This document shows positions 33,740-43,269 of a stretch of 64,000 nucleotides of DNA, one piece after another. The stretch covers positions 124,001-188,000 of the forward strand of contig NZ_JAQAGZ010000003.1 of the NCBI RefSeq assembly GCF_027533625.1, read 5' to 3'. The position numbers and the translations under genes are program-made. The DNA comes from Paenibacillus gyeongsangnamensis. Lineage in GTDB: Bacteria > Bacillota > Bacilli > Paenibacillales > NBRC-103111. The stretch's first letter is position 1, and the number at the start of each line of letters is the position of its first letter. Under the pieces are notes generated by a model. The model saw nothing but the letters and a program-made list of their open reading frames with translations, was not told the origin of the DNA and made no database searches.

Positions 33740-34216
33740 GTGGAATTCGACTATTCCCAGGCATTAACGCACTTATTGAGCCACGTGTACCGGCTGTACC
33801 GGCTTAACGTGGATCTGCTGATTCAAGAATACGGCGTCTATCCCGGCCAACCGCCCGTGCTGATGCGGCTGACCGAGCAGGATGGGCAGATCCAGAAGGA
33901 GCTCGCCTATAAAGTCAATCTTCAGCCGGCCACTCTGAACGTGATGATCGGCCGGATGGAGAAATCCGGGCTGCTGGAGCGTAGGCCGGACGCCGGCAAT
34001 TACCGCGTATCCCGCGTCTATTTGACCGATAAGGGACGCACGGCGACCACCGCGGTCAAAAGTGTGCTGCGCGATATTGAGGATCGCTGCTTCGCTCGCT
34101 TTAACGCAGACGAGAAGCGGGTGCTCCGGGGGCTGCTGCTGCAGATGCATGACGAGCTGGAGCAACTGAAGCACGAAAATAGCAATTTGACTAATAAAAG
34201 ACAGGATGTGGAATAG
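33740..34216 (+). CDS. MarR family transcriptional regulator
   Basis: A 158-residue winged-helix dimeric regulator. The DNA-binding region spans about residues 50-100: IQKELAYKVNLQPATLNVMIGRMEKSGLLERR in overlapping helices, then the wing with RVYLTDKGR. N- and C-terminal helices form the dimer interface. GTG 33740 follows AAGGGGGTG. The gene precedes a Bcr/CflA exporter by 4 bases, so this is a regulator-pump operon, and the 8-2-8 palindrome at the promoter suggests self-repression relieved by an exported compound. Confidence 0.92.
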   Translation: MEFDYSQALTHLLSHVYRLYRLNVDLLIQEYGVYPGQPPVLMRLTEQDGQIQKELAYKVNLQPATLNVMIGRMEKSGLLERRPDAGNYRVSRVYLTDKGRTATTAVKSVLRDIEDRCFARFNADEKRVLRGLLLQMHDELEQLKHENSNLTNKRQDVE

Positions 34217-34220
34217 CTGA

Positions 34221-35441
34221 ATGATTCCAAATGCAAAGCTGCAAACCGAATCGCCCGCCCGCTCGCGCCGTCTTTGGATGGCTGCGGTGCTCGGTTCGCT
34301 GGCTGCCTTCGGGCCTTTATCCATTGACATGTACTTGCCTGCGCTTCCTACGCTTGCACAGGACCTGCATGCCAATCCTTCGCTTACCCAGCTTAGCCTG
34401 ACCGCCTGCCTTGTCGGTCTGGCCACGGGGCAGCTCGTAGCCGGACCGCTCAGTGACGTGCGCGGACGGCGCGCGCCGCTAATGCTCGGACTTATCCTTT
34501 ATGCCGTGGCTTCTTTCCTATGCTCCATGAGCCGTTCCATTGAAGCGTTGATCGTGCTCCGTTTCATTCAGGGGGCGGCCGGTTCCGCCGGCATCGTCAT
34601 CTCCAGAGCCGTGGTCAGAGATATGTATTCCGGAACGGAGCTGACCAAATTTTTTGCGCTGCTCATGCTGGTGAACGGAGTGGCTCCGATCATGGCCCCG
34701 ATTGCGGGTGCCCAGCTGCTAAAGGTTACGCCGTGGACCGGCGTATTCGTTGTCCTCGGCGTCATCGGCGCAATCATGATGGTTGCCGTATGGTTCGGCT
34801 TGCCGGAGACGCTGCCCGCGGAGCGGCGCTCCAAAGCGGGAATGAAGAACACGTTAGCCACCTTCTGGCGTCTGCTGCGCGACCGCAGCTTCATGGGCTA
34901 CGCTTTATCGCAAGGCCTCGTATCCGCGGCGATGTTCGCATACATTTCCGGCTCGCCGTTCGTCATTCAGGATTTATTCGGCGCATCCCCGCAAATGTTC
35001 AGCTTGATCTTTGCCACGAACGGTCTTGGCATCATCATCGCCGGGCAAATAACGGGCAGGCTGGCCGGTAAGGTCGGCGAGACGAAGCTTCTCGTTGCGG
35101 GATTGATCTATGCGGCGGCGGGGGGACTGTTGCTCCTGACGGCCATCTCGACGGGCGCAGGGTTGTATGCCGTTCTGCCCTCGCTCTTTATGGTCGTATC
35201 GAGCGTAGGCATTGTGAGCACGACTTCGTTCTCGCTGGCGATGCAGAAGCAGGGGAAATCGGCGGGGAGCGCCTCCGCGCTTCAAGGCCTTTTGTCCCTT
35301 ATTACCGGGGGACTCGTAGCTCCTCTGGTCGGCATCGGAGGAAGCGGTACGGCCGTACCGATGGGTGTCGTCATTGCCGCTGCGGATCTGGGCGCGGTAC
35401 TTTGTTATTGGTTGATGATCGTCCGGGCCCGGAAGGGGTAG
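34221..35441 (+). CDS. Bcr/CflA family multidrug efflux MFS transporter
   Basis: A 406-residue transporter with twelve hydrophobic segments. The start LAAFGPLSIDMYLPALPTL is the hallmark of the Bcr/CflA subfamily; the loop 2-3 motif A reads GPLSDVRGRRAPL. These pumps expel drugs such as bicyclomycin, chloramphenicol or dipeptides by proton antiport. It lies 4 bases behind the MarR gene and is presumably repressed by it. Actual substrate unknown. The ribosome site is weak, suggesting coupling to translation of the regulator. Confidence 0.9.
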   Translation: MIPNAKLQTESPARSRRLWMAAVLGSLAAFGPLSIDMYLPALPTLAQDLHANPSLTQLSLTACLVGLATGQLVAGPLSDVRGRRAPLMLGLILYAVASFLCSMSRSIEALIVLRFIQGAAGSAGIVISRAVVRDMYSGTELTKFFALLMLVNGVAPIMAPIAGAQLLKVTPWTGVFVVLGVIGAIMMVAVWFGLPETLPAERRSKAGMKNTLATFWRLLRDRSFMGYALSQGLVSAAMFAYISGSPFVIQDLFGASPQMFSLIFATNGLGIIIAGQITGRLAGKVGETKLLVAGLIYAAAGGLLLLTAISTGAGLYAVLPSLFMVVSSVGIVSTTSFSLAMQKQGKSAGSASALQGLLSLITGGLVAPLVGIGGSGTAVPMGVVIAAADLGAVLCYWLMIVRARKG

Positions 35442-35715
35442 AACCTATCGATTATTGCGACGCCCGTTCTTCGCATCCAGTCCCGTACCGCTAGAGCTCA
35501 TAGCTGAAGCAGGGGCAGGTACAGCATGAAGATCAGCGAGAATGGGGTCCAATTTTTTACAGGAAGATTTGGATATAGACGAGTAATCGGGTAGCAAAGC
35601 AGCACCAGAAGGATCATGCCGAGCTCTAAAGGAAGCAATGAAGGAGTCTCATGACGGTACCTGCCCATCTTCCAAGCGCAGTTAGGCCCATCTTGTTGAC
35701 GTATTGTCTGCGATT

Positions 35716-36037
35716 TCAAGAGCCGTCAAGAAAGGAGCCCTGCTTTCCAGATCCTAAAGCAGCTACATCTTTAAAGTTAATTTCTGCTTTCGCAGTGTAG
35801 TTAAACACTCTATTAACTAATGCCATAAATTCTGTTCTAGTAATGCTGCTGTCCGGTTTAAAAGTTCCGTCCAGATAGCCTTCGGCTAAATCAAGTGCTG
35901 TCCAAGCGCCAATCTGATCCTTAGCCCAATGCTTCGATAAGTCTGATGCCGGTGCTGCTAAGCTCCTGGGGTAAGGCCTTAACATTGGGAACTATAAGTG
36001 CAGCAGCTAGAAACAAGTTAAGCGTCTTTCGAAACAT
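35716..36037 (-). pseudogene. S-layer homology (SLH) domain protein, frameshifted and truncated
   Basis: Reading leftward from ATG 36037-36035, the first 20 codons give a signal peptide (MFRKTLNLFLAAALIVPNV). The frame then runs off and stops, while another frame resumes with SKHWAKDQIGAWTALDLAEG, a classic SLH module, through ITRTEFMALVNRVFNY. The SLH frame ends at 35716 after about one module. SLH proteins normally carry three modules plus an enzymatic part. A frameshift near 35980 and a 3' truncation mark it as a dead gene. Confidence 0.75.
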
Positions 36038-36513
36038 TTTCAAGCTTATAACCCGCCTTTAAAATATTTTAATAAAAAGTTTACATGAAAAGGTTGAAAA
36101 AGGTGCAAGCTTCTAAAGTACTACTTGATTAGTACATTTCTACTATATTTCAATCCTCCTTTTTCTATTTGGATAAATTTTGTTTTATCCCGTAAAATTA
36201 TACTGAGTTAAATTGAATATTCACGTTAATTTCTTGTAAATAAGTTGAATTATGTCGAATATTATATAATGACTATAGCATATAACTATTTTTCCAATAA
36301 TTGGACTAATCGGGAGCTGCCAGGGGAGAATACAATACATATAATGAAGCGGCTTTTCCTTCCATGAAAGACGTGAAAAGCATCGATTGGCCGAATCAAA
36401 TCAGGAGTATCCGGAGCGGCAACAATCAAGCTGAGAAAAGACAGCAGCACGACCTGACAAAAAGATGCGATTACCATTAATTAATCCACCGTGCTCTCAT
36501 ACGAAATAGAAAA
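36038..36513. other. AT-rich non-coding region
   Basis: About 475 bases, markedly AT-richer than the surroundings especially from 36040 to 36300. It probably contains the old promoter of the SLH remnant. I see no convincing gene; a 63-codon leftward frame at 36286-36477 has no ribosome site or recognisable motif. Confidence 0.5.
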
Positions 36514-36552
36514 AAGGATGCTTTACTCTTCGCCGGAAGGGTAAAGCATCCT
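36514..36552 (-). terminator. Terminator of the chemoreceptor gene
   Basis: AAGGATGCTTTAC pairs with GTAAAGCATCCTT around a 13-base loop; on the minus strand it is followed by a run of T. A second stem, AACGCTAAGGA with TCCTTAGCGTT (36569-36597), lies nearer to the gene end and may act together with it. Confidence 0.85.
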
Positions 36553-36611
36553 TATTTAATATATATAGAACGCTAAGGATGACGTTTCCTTAGCGTTCCT
36601 TTACACGAGCA

Positions 36612-38573
36612 TTATACCGGGACAAGCTCTTTCTCCTTTTCCTGCTTGCAGGCCTGCTCTTCGTCCTTGGATTTTTCGGAATTTGCCTTGGCCGGTGCCG
36701 CGGAGGAAGAGCGGTCGGATGCTTGTGTCATGTCTTCCGATTCAGCAGGCATTGCTAGATGCGGATTAGCGGCATCCGGAGGATGGCCACCCGCATTCGT
36801 ATCCTCATCCGTCCCGGCGATCTGGAAGCGCTGGATTTGACTGAACAATTGCTGCGCCAGGGTTAGAATATCATCGGACTCGCGGGCAATTTGGTGGATC
36901 GCCTGATCCTGCTCGACGGAGGAGGAGTTAACCTCTTGTACGCTGGCTGCCGTTTCTTCGGCAATGGCGGCTACATATTGTACCGATTCCACCAGCGAGG
37001 CGTTCTTCGATTTCGCATCCGTAATCCGAAGATGGATCTGATCGATATGGCCGGACAGCTCGTCCATGGAAACCCGAATTTGCTGAAACGCTTCATGACT
37101 GTCCGACATCTTGGCATTCTGCTGCTCGAACGATTGCTTGGCCCCGGACAGCGCGGCGTCGAGCTCGGACATTTGGCTCTGCAGCGTTTGTACGATCTTG
37201 GCGATCGTCTTGGACGATTCGTTCGTCTGGGCGGACAGCTGGCGCACTTCGTCCGCGATGACGGAGAACCCGCGGCCGTGGACGCCCGCCCTGGCCGCTT
37301 CGATGGCGGCATTCAATGCAAGCACATTTGTCTGTGCCGAGATATCCGTGATGCTCGCCACGATTTTGCCGATGTGGGCGGAGTTGCGCGACAGTTCCTC
37401 CATGGAGGCATATACCTTATACAGCACGGTCTCAGAATGTTTCGACGCGTCTCCGAGCGCTGCCATGGACGTGGAGCCGGTATGCGTATGGAAGGCGGCT
37501 TCGCGGCTCTTGCGCTGCATCGTATCGGTAAAGGAAGAGATATTTGCCAGCTGCTCCTCCAGCTCGGTGATAATGTACGAGCTTTGTTCCGATTGGTGGG
37601 CCTGCTGCTCCGCCCCGGTTGAGATTTCCTGGATCGCCCGGACGATATCCTTATTGGATAAAGCCGTCGCGGAGGAGAACTCGCGGAAGGAGCGGGAATG
37701 CTCGGACAAGGAAGAGGCGATTGATTGCGTATTCGTGAGCATGCTTCGCACTTCACGGACCATATGATCGAAGCCCCGGCTCAGCATCCCGAGCTCGTCC
37801 TGCGCTTGGCTCTGAATCGTATGTGTCAAATCGCCCGCAGCGATCCGGCCGACGGCGTGCTGCAGCCTTTGAATCGGTGCTGTGAACGAACGGATAAGCA
37901 CGTAGCCGATGGCCGCTCCGCTTACGGCAGCGAGGATAAACGCCGCAATCATCAGATTGACCGTTGCGTTCAAGGTATCCTTCGTCCGGGCTATCGCGGT
38001 CTCCGAATCCTTGGAATAAGAAACGTAAAATTGGTCAACATAGGTGAAGATTTCACCCATCAGCCTTTGCGATTCATTATATAAGTACTCCATATTCGTA
38101 TCCAAATCTTTCGGCGTAATATTCTTGTCTTGGATCAGCTTCGAGGCGGTATCGAACGTATTGGTATATTCGCCCGTTAGCAGGAGCAGTTTACTGCGCC
38201 ATAACGCCTTCTCATCGGTATCGGCGGTTTCGCCGATGCGTTTGATCATGCTGTCGTACAATTTTCGTTTCTCGTTGTATTTCGATATGTATTCGGTTTT
38301 CTTGGAGATCTCAAGGCCGGAGGCGATAATATTGAGCTCTTGAACCATTTCCTTCAGCTCCAGCGCCATCAGCTTTAGCTCCACCTTGTCGTTTTGCTGC
38401 TGCAGCTCCGATTCTACCGTGTGTACCTGCATTAAATTGTACATACCGACCAGCAGGAACATCAGCATGATGCCAGATAAGCCGGCGATCAGCTTACCTT
38501 TTAATGTCCGGCCGCCCGTTCTTTCCAAAGAACGCTTCAACAGAGACCCGTCTAATTTGTTAATCCGATTCAT
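36612..38573 (-). CDS. Methyl-accepting chemotaxis protein
   Basis: A 653-residue membrane chemoreceptor. Helix one is near residues 28-47, a mostly helical extracytoplasmic four-helix-bundle sensor follows to about 205, helix two is near 206-227, HAMP at about 228-280 and the signalling domain at about 330-595 with the CheA/CheW tip ([20 protein letters not shown]). An unusual tail of about 60 residues is rich in A, S, E and K and ends KEKELVPV, which may be a tether. GGAGGG precedes the ATG. It is divergent from pstS, and the shared gap has PhoP-box-like repeats facing both ways, so phosphate-controlled expression is a reasonable inference. Confidence 0.93.
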   Translation of the reverse strand: MNRINKLDGSLLKRSLERTGGRTLKGKLIAGLSGIMLMFLLVGMYNLMQVHTVESELQQQNDKVELKLMALELKEMVQELNIIASGLEISKKTEYISKYNEKRKLYDSMIKRIGETADTDEKALWRSKLLLLTGEYTNTFDTASKLIQDKNITPKDLDTNMEYLYNESQRLMGEIFTYVDQFYVSYSKDSETAIARTKDTLNATVNLMIAAFILAAVSGAAIGYVLIRSFTAPIQRLQHAVGRIAAGDLTHTIQSQAQDELGMLSRGFDHMVREVRSMLTNTQSIASSLSEHSRSFREFSSATALSNKDIVRAIQEISTGAEQQAHQSEQSSYIITELEEQLANISSFTDTMQRKSREAAFHTHTGSTSMAALGDASKHSETVLYKVYASMEELSRNSAHIGKIVASITDISAQTNVLALNAAIEAARAGVHGRGFSVIADEVRQLSAQTNESSKTIAKIVQTLQSQMSELDAALSGAKQSFEQQNAKMSDSHEAFQQIRVSMDELSGHIDQIHLRITDAKSKNASLVESVQYVAAIAEETAASVQEVNSSSVEQDQAIHQIARESDDILTLAQQLFSQIQRFQIAGTDEDTNAGGHPPDAANPHLAMPAESEDMTQASDRSSSAAPAKANSEKSKDEEQACKQEKEKELVPV

Positions 38574-38649
38574 ACTAGCCCTCCGTTTAATGAATATATG
38601 AATACTGCCTACATCATAGGTCCAAAGTATTAAGGGAATGGACGGTTTA

Positions 38650-38666
38650 TGTAAATCATGCGTAAA
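38650..38666 (-). promoter_or_regulatory. Candidate PhoP half-boxes facing the chemoreceptor gene
   Basis: On the minus strand this reads TTTACGCATGATTTACA: two TTTACA-like hexamers at 11-base spacing, the same pattern as the pstS box but pointing to the chemoreceptor gene 77 bases away. Confidence 0.5.
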
Positions 38667-38684
38667 TTTTGTCGTTCCAAAACT

Positions 38685-38723
38685 TTTACATTCGCTTTAC
38701 GTTTCGCGGGTTTAAACTTTACA
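38685..38723 (+). promoter_or_regulatory. PhoP box upstream of pstS
   Basis: Hexamers TTTACA (38685), TTTACG (38696), a degenerate GCGGGT (38707) and TTTACA (38718) recur exactly every 11 bases. Bacillus PhoP binds direct TT(A/C/T)ACA repeats with 4-6 base spacers. The array is about 60-100 bases before the pstS start. Confidence 0.75.
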
Positions 38724-38784
38724 AATGCTTGATAAGATGTCCAAGTAAACAACAAACGAACAAAAAAAGGGAGGACAAGCTGAA

Positions 38785-39714
38785 ATGTTTAAACAGCTGT
38801 CGAAAAAAGGCTTTACAATCGCAATGGTAACCGTATTATCCGTGGGGGTACTCTCTGCTTGCGGCAAAACACAAACACCTGCCGCCGGTGATAAAACGAC
38901 AACGCCTGGCGCTTCCACTCCGGCTCCTAGCACTAGCGCAACGAAGCCTGCAGATTCCGCCGCTCCGGTGGAAGGAACGGTAACGGCTTCCGGCTCCAGC
39001 GCCCTGCTTCCCCTGGTTAAAGTTGCTGGCGAAGAATTCATGAAGAAAAATCCTAAAGCGACAATCAATCCTACCGCCGGCGGTTCCGGTCAAGGTGTGA
39101 AGAACGTAGCTGACGGCACATCTGATATCGGTAATTCCGACGTCGAAGCTGGTCCTGAATACAAAGACAAAGGCCTGGTTGACCACATCGTGGCTGTGGC
39201 TCCTTTCGCTCTGATCGTTAACAAAGACGTGAAAGTAGATAACCTGACCAAACAACAAGCAGCCGACATTTACATGGGCAAAATCACCAACTGGAAAGAA
39301 GTAGGCGGCGACGACGCGAAGATCGTACTCGTTCACCGTCCGGACGGTTCCGGCTCGAAAGCATTGGTTAAACAAATCGTGCTTGGCGGACAAGAGTTTA
39401 CTAAAGACGGCGTAACGCAAGATTCCAGCGGCGCGGTGGCAACGGCTGTAGGTCAAACGAAAAACTCTATCGGTTATGTAGATACGCCATACATCAAAGG
39501 CGACGTGAAGGCTGTTAAGTTCGACGGCGTTGCATTCAGCAAAGACTCGATTAAAGGCGGCCAATACCCGCTGTTCGGTATCGAACATTCTTATACGAAA
39601 GGTGAGCCGAAAGGCGCAGCCAAAGCATTCCTGGATTACATGATGAGCGACGATTTCCAAAACAACTTTGTTGAAAAAGCAGGCTTCCTGCCGGCCAACC
39701 TGTTGAAGAAATAA
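38785..39714 (+). CDS. pstS: Phosphate-binding lipoprotein PstS
   Basis: A 309-residue periplasm-type binding protein of the high-affinity phosphate importer, anchored as a lipoprotein: signal helix then lipobox VLSAC near residue 29. A 40-residue Thr/Ala/Pro-rich linker follows. Phosphate contacts are seen in ASGSSALLPL, ADGTSDIGNSDVE and RPDGSGSKALVKQ. GGGAGGAC precedes the ATG. A strong terminator separates it from pstC, so much of its transcript is probably monocistronic, which fits the need for excess binding protein. PhoP boxes upstream indicate induction on phosphate starvation. Confidence 0.95.
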   Translation: MFKQLSKKGFTIAMVTVLSVGVLSACGKTQTPAAGDKTTTPGASTPAPSTSATKPADSAAPVEGTVTASGSSALLPLVKVAGEEFMKKNPKATINPTAGGSGQGVKNVADGTSDIGNSDVEAGPEYKDKGLVDHIVAVAPFALIVNKDVKVDNLTKQQAADIYMGKITNWKEVGGDDAKIVLVHRPDGSGSKALVKQIVLGGQEFTKDGVTQDSSGAVATAVGQTKNSIGYVDTPYIKGDVKAVKFDGVAFSKDSIKGGQYPLFGIEHSYTKGEPKGAAKAFLDYMMSDDFQNNFVEKAGFLPANLLKK

Positions 39715-39736
39715 TCATAAAGCTATAATTACACAC

Positions 39737-39772
39737 AAAAAAGCAGAGACGCTTAAGTCCCTGCTTTTTTTG
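39737..39772 (+). terminator. Terminator after pstS
   Basis: AAAAAAGCAGAGAC pairs with GTCCCTGCTTTTTTT around GCTTAA. It would separate pstS expression from the pstCAB-phoU genes. Confidence 0.85.
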
Positions 39773-39827
39773 TGCGCTTTGGAGAATTTTGAAGAACGGC
39801 GACGTAGATGTCGTATTTTCAATAATT

Positions 39828-39866
39828 TTTACATTCTCTTAACAATTCTATGTTGCTGCCCTTACA
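39828..39866 (+). promoter_or_regulatory. PhoP box upstream of pstC
   Basis: TTTACA (39828), TTAACA (39839), ATGTTG (39850, degenerate) and CTTACA (39861) lie on an exact 11-base period, the same architecture as at pstS. Thus pstCAB-phoU seems to have its own phosphate-regulated promoter. Confidence 0.75.
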
Positions 39867-39960
39867 ATCATCCTCTATGATGATAAAGTATGTCCTGATA
39901 AAGGACCGCGGATTGACCGGACCTAGATTTACAAATTCCGGTTTCACAAGGAAATCATGA

Positions 39961-40917
39961 ATGCAGGGGGAATTGCAAATGAATTCGTTCGCCGACCAGC
40001 TGACGGATAGTAACGAGCACCATAAGAATAACTCCAATACAAGCCGCTGGACCCGCTGGCAGAATCGGAACGACCGCCTCATGCGCTGGATCTTTGTCGG
40101 AAGCGCCGTGCTCGTGTCGGTCATTATTTTTTCGATCATCGCCTTTGTCGGATGGCAGGGCATTAAGACGTTCACGGGAGTGACACCACTGGAGTTCTTC
40201 TTCTCTTCGGATTGGACTCCTTCACAAAATAAATTCGGAGTTTTTGCATTTCTGTACAGTACCCTGCTGCTTACACTGCTTTCCGTGCTGATGTCTTTGC
40301 CGCTGGCGCTCTCCGGGGCGGTATTCCTGGCAAAGATCGCTCCGAGTTGGGTACGCGAAATTATGCGTCCGGCTACGGATCTGTTCGTCGGCATTCCGTC
40401 CGTCGTTTACGGTCTGATCGGCCTCACGATCATCGTACCTTTTCTTGCAAAATTCAATGATGGCCTCGGTTACGGGATTCTGCCTGCGGCCATTATTTTG
40501 GCGGTCATGATTCTCCCGACGATTCTGTCCATCACCGAAGACGCGATCCGCGCATTGCCCGGCCGCTTGGAAGAGGCTTCGCTGGCGCTTGGCGCCACCC
40601 GCTGGCAGACGATCTGGCGCGTGCTTATTCCGGCCGCCCGTCCCGGCATTCTGACCGGCGTTATTCTTGGCATGGGGCGCTCCATCGGCGAGACGATGGC
40701 TGTGTTCATGGTTATCGGGAACTCCCCGCAGATGCCGAAGTCACTGCTGGATTCTACCACGGTATTAACCACCGCAATCGTGAAAGATATGGGGAACACG
40801 AATTACGGAAGTACATGGAACAATGCCCTCTTCCTGATGGCTCTCGTTCTGCTGTTGATTTCGCTGCTGTTGATCCTGGTTATCCGAATCGTTGCAAAGA
40901 GGAGCGAAGTGAAATGA
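39961..40917 (+). CDS. pstC: Phosphate ABC transporter permease PstC
   Basis: A 318-residue membrane subunit of the phosphate importer. Six helices begin near residue 45 after a polar N terminus. The EAA loop (RLEEASLALGATRWQTIWRV) is near residues 200-220, and LFVGIPSVVYGLIGL is the conserved PstC/PstA helix. Two starts are reasonable: ATG 39961 with AAGGAA 7 bases ahead (used) and ATG 39979 with GGGGGAA ahead. Its TGA overlaps the pstA start. It works with PstA, PstB and PstS. Confidence 0.95.
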   Translation: MQGELQMNSFADQLTDSNEHHKNNSNTSRWTRWQNRNDRLMRWIFVGSAVLVSVIIFSIIAFVGWQGIKTFTGVTPLEFFFSSDWTPSQNKFGVFAFLYSTLLLTLLSVLMSLPLALSGAVFLAKIAPSWVREIMRPATDLFVGIPSVVYGLIGLTIIVPFLAKFNDGLGYGILPAAIILAVMILPTILSITEDAIRALPGRLEEASLALGATRWQTIWRVLIPAARPGILTGVILGMGRSIGETMAVFMVIGNSPQMPKSLLDSTTVLTTAIVKDMGNTNYGSTWNNALFLMALVLLLISLLLILVIRIVAKRSEVK

Positions 40918-41771
40918 ACAGCAAAACGACCGACCGTATCGCTACAGGCTTTTTCTGGGCATCAGGCATTATCATTATGCTGCTTCTGGCCTGGTTCCTG
41001 ATCCGCATTCTGGGTGACGGGCTTCCTAAGCTGTCCTGGCATTTCATCACCGGGCGTCCGGAGGAATTGATGGCCGGGGGAGGGGTAGGACCGCAGTTGT
41101 TCAACTCCTTCTATATCTTATTCCTTTCTCTTCTTATTTCCTCGCCGATCGGCGTCGGAGCCGGAGTGTATCTTGCGATATACGCCAAAAAGAGCCGATT
41201 TACGGACCTTGTCCGCATTTCAGTCGAGGCGCTTTCGTCCGTTCCTTCCATCGTATTCGGCTTGTTCGGCTTCCTGCTCTTCGTGAACTGGGCCGGCTGG
41301 AAGTTCTCGATTATCGGCGGCGCGGCTACGGTCTCTCTGCTGAATTTGCCGGTTCTCGTACGGGTAACGGAGGAAGCGATCCGCGCCGTTCCGGAATCGT
41401 ACTGGGAAGCTTCGCTTGCGCTTGGCTCGACCCGCTGGCAGGCGATCCGCAAGGTACTGATTCCTGCCGCGCTGCCAACACTCATTACCGGCATTACGCT
41501 GGTGGCCGGACGCGCGCTGGGCGAATCCGCCATCCTGATTTATACTGCGGGTTTGTCCGTTTCCAGAAAAACGCCGGATTTCAATATCTTTAGTATGGGC
41601 GAAACGCTGTCCACGCATTTGTGGTATATTCAATCCGAGGCGCTTGTTCCGGATGCCAAAGACATCGCTCAAGGCAGCGCCGCGCTGCTCCTGCTTGTCG
41701 TGCTCGTATTCAACCTGCTCATCGGCATTCCTAGCCGGTACCTGCAGAAAAAATTGTCCGGAGGGAAATAA
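40914..41771 (+). CDS. pstA: Phosphate ABC transporter permease PstA
   Basis: A 285-residue permease, partner of PstC. The first helix is near residues 12-32 and the EAA loop ([18 protein letters not shown]) near 165-182, with [12 protein letters not shown] ahead of it. ATG 40914 sits inside the pstC stop (ATGA) behind GAGGAGCGAAG, giving coupled translation. Phosphate translocation requires conserved R and E residues that appear in the [12 protein letters not shown] segment. Confidence 0.95.
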   Translation: MNSKTTDRIATGFFWASGIIIMLLLAWFLIRILGDGLPKLSWHFITGRPEELMAGGGVGPQLFNSFYILFLSLLISSPIGVGAGVYLAIYAKKSRFTDLVRISVEALSSVPSIVFGLFGFLLFVNWAGWKFSIIGGAATVSLLNLPVLVRVTEEAIRAVPESYWEASLALGSTRWQAIRKVLIPAALPTLITGITLVAGRALGESAILIYTAGLSVSRKTPDFNIFSMGETLSTHLWYIQSEALVPDAKDIAQGSAALLLLVVLVFNLLIGIPSRYLQKKLSGGK

Positions 41772-41773
41772 AG

Positions 41774-42535
41774 ATGGCTGAAGCGCATAAAATTAAAGTG
41801 GAAAATTTGAACCTATATTACGGCGATAACCATGCCCTGCATAATATCGGGCTCACCATAGACAGCAATTCCATCGTTGCCCTGATCGGGCCGTCCGGCT
41901 GCGGCAAATCGACGTTTCTGCGGACGCTGAACCGCATGAACGATTTGATCGACAATGTCCGGATCAACGGCAATATTTTCGTAGACGGGCAAAATATTTA
42001 CGACGGCAGCACCGATGTCGTTTCCTTGCGTAAAAAAGTCGGCATGGTGTTCCAGCGCCCGAATCCGTTTCCGATGAGCATCTATGACAATATCGCTTAC
42101 GGTCCGCGTATTCACGGACAAAAGAAGAAGGCCGTCCTCGACGAAATCGTGGAGCGCAGTCTGCAGCAAGCCGCGTTGTGGGATGAGGTTAAAGACCGGT
42201 TGAACAAATCCGCGCTCGGGCTCTCCGGCGGACAACAGCAGCGGCTTTGTATCGCCCGTCTTCTTGCGGTTGAACCGGATGTGCTGCTCATGGACGAACC
42301 TACCTCGGCGCTCGATCCGATCTCCACGCTCAAGGTGGAGGAGCTGACGCAAGTGCTCAAAGACAAATACACGATCATTATCGTAACGCATAATATGCAG
42401 CAAGCGGCACGAATTTCCGATTATACCTCTTTCTTCCTGAACGGAGTACTGGTAGAATCAGATAAAACCGATAAAATTTTTACAACGCCGACGGATCAAC
42501 GGACCGAAGACTACATTACCGGACGTTTCGGCTAA
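41774..42535 (+). CDS. pstB: Phosphate ABC transporter ATPase PstB
   Basis: A 253-residue ATPase at the normal PstB length. Walker [10 protein letters not shown], the family-specific [11 protein letters not shown] helix, signature LSGGQQQRL, Walker [14 protein letters not shown] and the switch histidine in [13 protein letters not shown] are all present. The C terminus [10 protein letters not shown] is a PstB hallmark. It hydrolyses ATP to drive phosphate uptake through PstC/PstA and follows pstA by 2 bases. Confidence 0.97.
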   Translation: MAEAHKIKVENLNLYYGDNHALHNIGLTIDSNSIVALIGPSGCGKSTFLRTLNRMNDLIDNVRINGNIFVDGQNIYDGSTDVVSLRKKVGMVFQRPNPFPMSIYDNIAYGPRIHGQKKKAVLDEIVERSLQQAALWDEVKDRLNKSALGLSGGQQQRLCIARLLAVEPDVLLMDEPTSALDPISTLKVEELTQVLKDKYTIIIVTHNMQQAARISDYTSFFLNGVLVESDKTDKIFTTPTDQRTEDYITGRFG

Positions 42536-42568
42536 TCGTCGATCCGGTACAGTAAAGGGGTGTAACGA

Positions 42569-43228
42569 TTGGATAACCGGATTAACTTTCATCAATCGCT
42601 GGATCAATTGCAAGAAACCCTTCTGCATATGGGGAAGCAAGTGGAGAGCATGATCTTTCAGGCGGTGGATGCTCTGGCTCGTCAAGACGAGAACCTGGCC
42701 CGCCGGACGATCGAAGCGGACGACCAAATCGATGAGATGATGATTCACATCGAAGAAAATTCGCTGCGGCTGATCGCGCTGCAGCAGCCGATGGCCAGCG
42801 ACCTTCGCATCATCAGCACGGCACTGAAGATTGCAACGGATCTGGAGCGTATCGCCGATCATGCGGTCGATATCGCCAAGATCTGTCTGCGCTTGAATGG
42901 GGAAGCGCTCGTTAAGCCGCTCGTGGATATTCCGCGGATGGCGGAGCTGACGCAAGCGATGCTGAGGGAAAGCCTGCTCGCATATACCGAGCGCAACGTG
43001 CACCGCGCGGCGACGCTGGCGGAGAAGGACGATGAGGTCGACAAGCTGTATAGCGGCCTCGCGAACGATCTGCTTAAGCTGATGGGCTCCGATATCGCGG
43101 TCAACCGCCAGCTGACACAGCTGCTCCTGACGGCGCATTTCCTGGAGCGGGTGGCGGACCATACGACGAATATCGGCGAAGGCGTTATTTACATGGTGAC
43201 GGGAAAGCGGAAGGATTTGAATATTTAG
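42569..43228 (+). CDS. phoU: Phosphate signalling regulator PhoU
   Basis: A 219-residue all-helical protein made of two similar three-helix bundles, each with the metal-binding E/D-x-x-x-D pattern (ATDLERIADHAVDIAK in half one and HFLERVADHTTNIGEG in half two). PhoU links the Pst transporter to the PhoR/PhoP system and restrains the Pho response in adequate phosphate. TTG 42569 is the start, behind AAGGGGTG. It is the last gene of the operon; a composite repeat (B with inserted C) follows. Confidence 0.94.
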   Translation: MDNRINFHQSLDQLQETLLHMGKQVESMIFQAVDALARQDENLARRTIEADDQIDEMMIHIEENSLRLIALQQPMASDLRIISTALKIATDLERIADHAVDIAKICLRLNGEALVKPLVDIPRMAELTQAMLRESLLAYTERNVHRAATLAEKDDEVDKLYSGLANDLLKLMGSDIAVNRQLTQLLLTAHFLERVADHTTNIGEGVIYMVTGKRKDLNI

Positions 43229-43269
43229 CAGGCCGAACCGGAGGACGAATTTATGTCCTTCGGTTTTTT

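Noticed and set aside
35498..35719. A 73-codon leftward hydrophobic frame after the Bcr/CflA gene
   Set aside because: It has a possible membrane segment but no ribosome site and overlaps the end of the SLH remnant; too weak to call a gene.
36286..36477. A 63-codon leftward frame in the AT-rich gap
   Set aside because: No ribosome site, no motif, and it lies in a region of low coding character.
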